The position numbers and the translations under genes are program-made. From Bradyrhizobium sp. CB1015 (lineage in GTDB: Bacteria > Pseudomonadota > Alphaproteobacteria > Rhizobiales > Xanthobacteraceae): a stretch of 64,000 bases of DNA. The DNA is taken from assembly GCF_025200925.1 (NCBI RefSeq), contig NZ_CP104174.1:1984001-2048000 (forward strand). Reading direction: 5' to 3'. The notes beneath the pieces are model-generated. The model saw only the letters and a program-made list of their open reading frames with translations. It ran no database searches and was not told where the DNA came from. Shown here piece after piece: positions 63,632 to 64,000 of this stretch. Numbering within the stretch: the stretch's first letter is position 1; each line of letters opens with the position of its first letter.

Positions 63632-64000
63632 TGGCGCAAGGAGCAGCGCCGCGCCGAGCGCGGCTATCACCACGGCAATCTGAAGGAAGCCCTGTTGCAG
63701 GCGGCCCTTGGGCTGATCGCCGAGAAGGGGGCGGCCGGCTTCACCTTCGCCGATGCCGCACGCATGGCCGGCGTCAGCGCGGCGGCGCCGTACCGGCATT
63801 TCCGCGACCGTGACGAGCTGTTGTCCTCGATCGCCCAGCGCGGCTTCGAGCAGTTCGAGGCGCGCCTGTCCGCGGCCTGGGACGACGGGCGGCCCGACAC
63901 CGTCACCGCCTTCGAGCGCGTCGGCAAGGCCTATCTCGGCTTCGCGCGCGAGGAGCCGGCCTTCTACAATGCGATGTTCGAATCGGGCCTGCCGGTCGAT
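63626..64000 (+). CDS. TetR/AcrR family transcriptional regulator, N-terminal part
   Basis: The first 125 residues are present; the gene runs off the right edge. RGYHHGNLKEALLQAALGLI and GFTFADAARMAGVSAAAPYR followed by HFRDRDELLSSIAQRGF form the HTH domain (about 10-60). EEPAFYNAMFESGLPVD begins the ligand domain and resembles the WHG-type C-terminal domain of one TetR group. A palindrome overlaps the start codon. Confidence 0.88.
   Translation, partial: MSWRKEQRRAERGYHHGNLKEALLQAALGLIAEKGAAGFTFADAARMAGVSAAAPYRHFRDRDELLSSIAQRGFEQFEARLSAAWDDGRPDTVTAFERVGKAYLGFAREEPAFYNAMFESGLPVD

Overview
The window is high-GC alphaproteobacterial chromosome. Gene content, gene order (zapA, then 6S RNA, then 5-formyltetrahydrofolate cyclo-ligase; yebC, then ruvCAB) and many intergenic palindromic repeats of a familiar type point to Bradyrhizobium or a very close relative (Nitrobacteraceae). 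This assignment rests on recognising protein families and repeats, not on a database search. Coding density is high. I see no rRNA, tRNA, CRISPR array or prophage.

Layout. 1-6.1 kb is a minus-strand central carbon block: class I aldolase (partial), class II aldolase, pgk, gap and transketolase. 6.4-9.4 kb holds a DUF4164 gene, zapA, the 6S RNA gene, 5-formyl-THF cyclo-ligase and a YmdB-type phosphodiesterase, separated by nested palindromic repeats. 10-13.3 kb carries two soluble chemoreceptors with a C-terminal sensor domain. 13.5-18.8 kb holds yebC, ruvCAB, a metallophosphoesterase, a YbgC thioesterase and a SnoaL-like gene. 18.9-28.9 kb is a catabolic island: a glutamine amidotransferase-like protein, a LysR regulator, an N-carbamoyl-D-amino-acid hydrolase-like enzyme, an amino-acid ABC transporter with two binding proteins, a PuuE/NodB-fold deacetylase, a peptide-type binding protein and an amidohydrolase. 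28.9-38.3 kb is a second catabolic island: a LysR regulator, a polyamine-type ABC transporter, a multi-subunit FAD/2Fe-2S amino-acid or opine oxidase, and RidA. 38.5-43.3 kb has dctA, a uracil/xanthine permease, an IS630-family insertion sequence sitting on that permease's stop codon, and an SDR gene. 43.3-51 kb has a sirtuin, hyuA-hyuB and a TRAP transporter. 51.6-54.6 kb is a PQQ dehydrogenase / cytochrome c / periplasmic binding protein trio laid out like xoxFGJ. 54.6-57.1 kb has a GST, a TetR regulator, a fragment of a lost chemoreceptor gene, and ghrA. 57.2-63.4 kb centres on an ECF42-type sigma factor with DGPF/YCII, SRPBCC and VOC genes. A second TetR gene runs off the right edge.

How parts work together. 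Several islands pair a transporter with an oxidase or amidohydrolase and a LysR regulator, as expected of a soil bacterium scavenging ureides, hydantoins, D-amino acids and opine-like compounds. The strongest new observation is regulatory. Three start regions in the ECF42 neighbourhood carry the same bipartite promoter, TGTCGG-17 nt-CGTC, so the sigma factor probably controls itself and two neighbouring operons. The second is a PQQ dehydrogenase that has the extra aspartate typical of lanthanide enzymes but lacks the usual adjacent cysteine pair. The third is a 210-bp non-coding mobile element, present twice, each time inserted with a 10-11 bp duplication into the end of a larger palindromic repeat.
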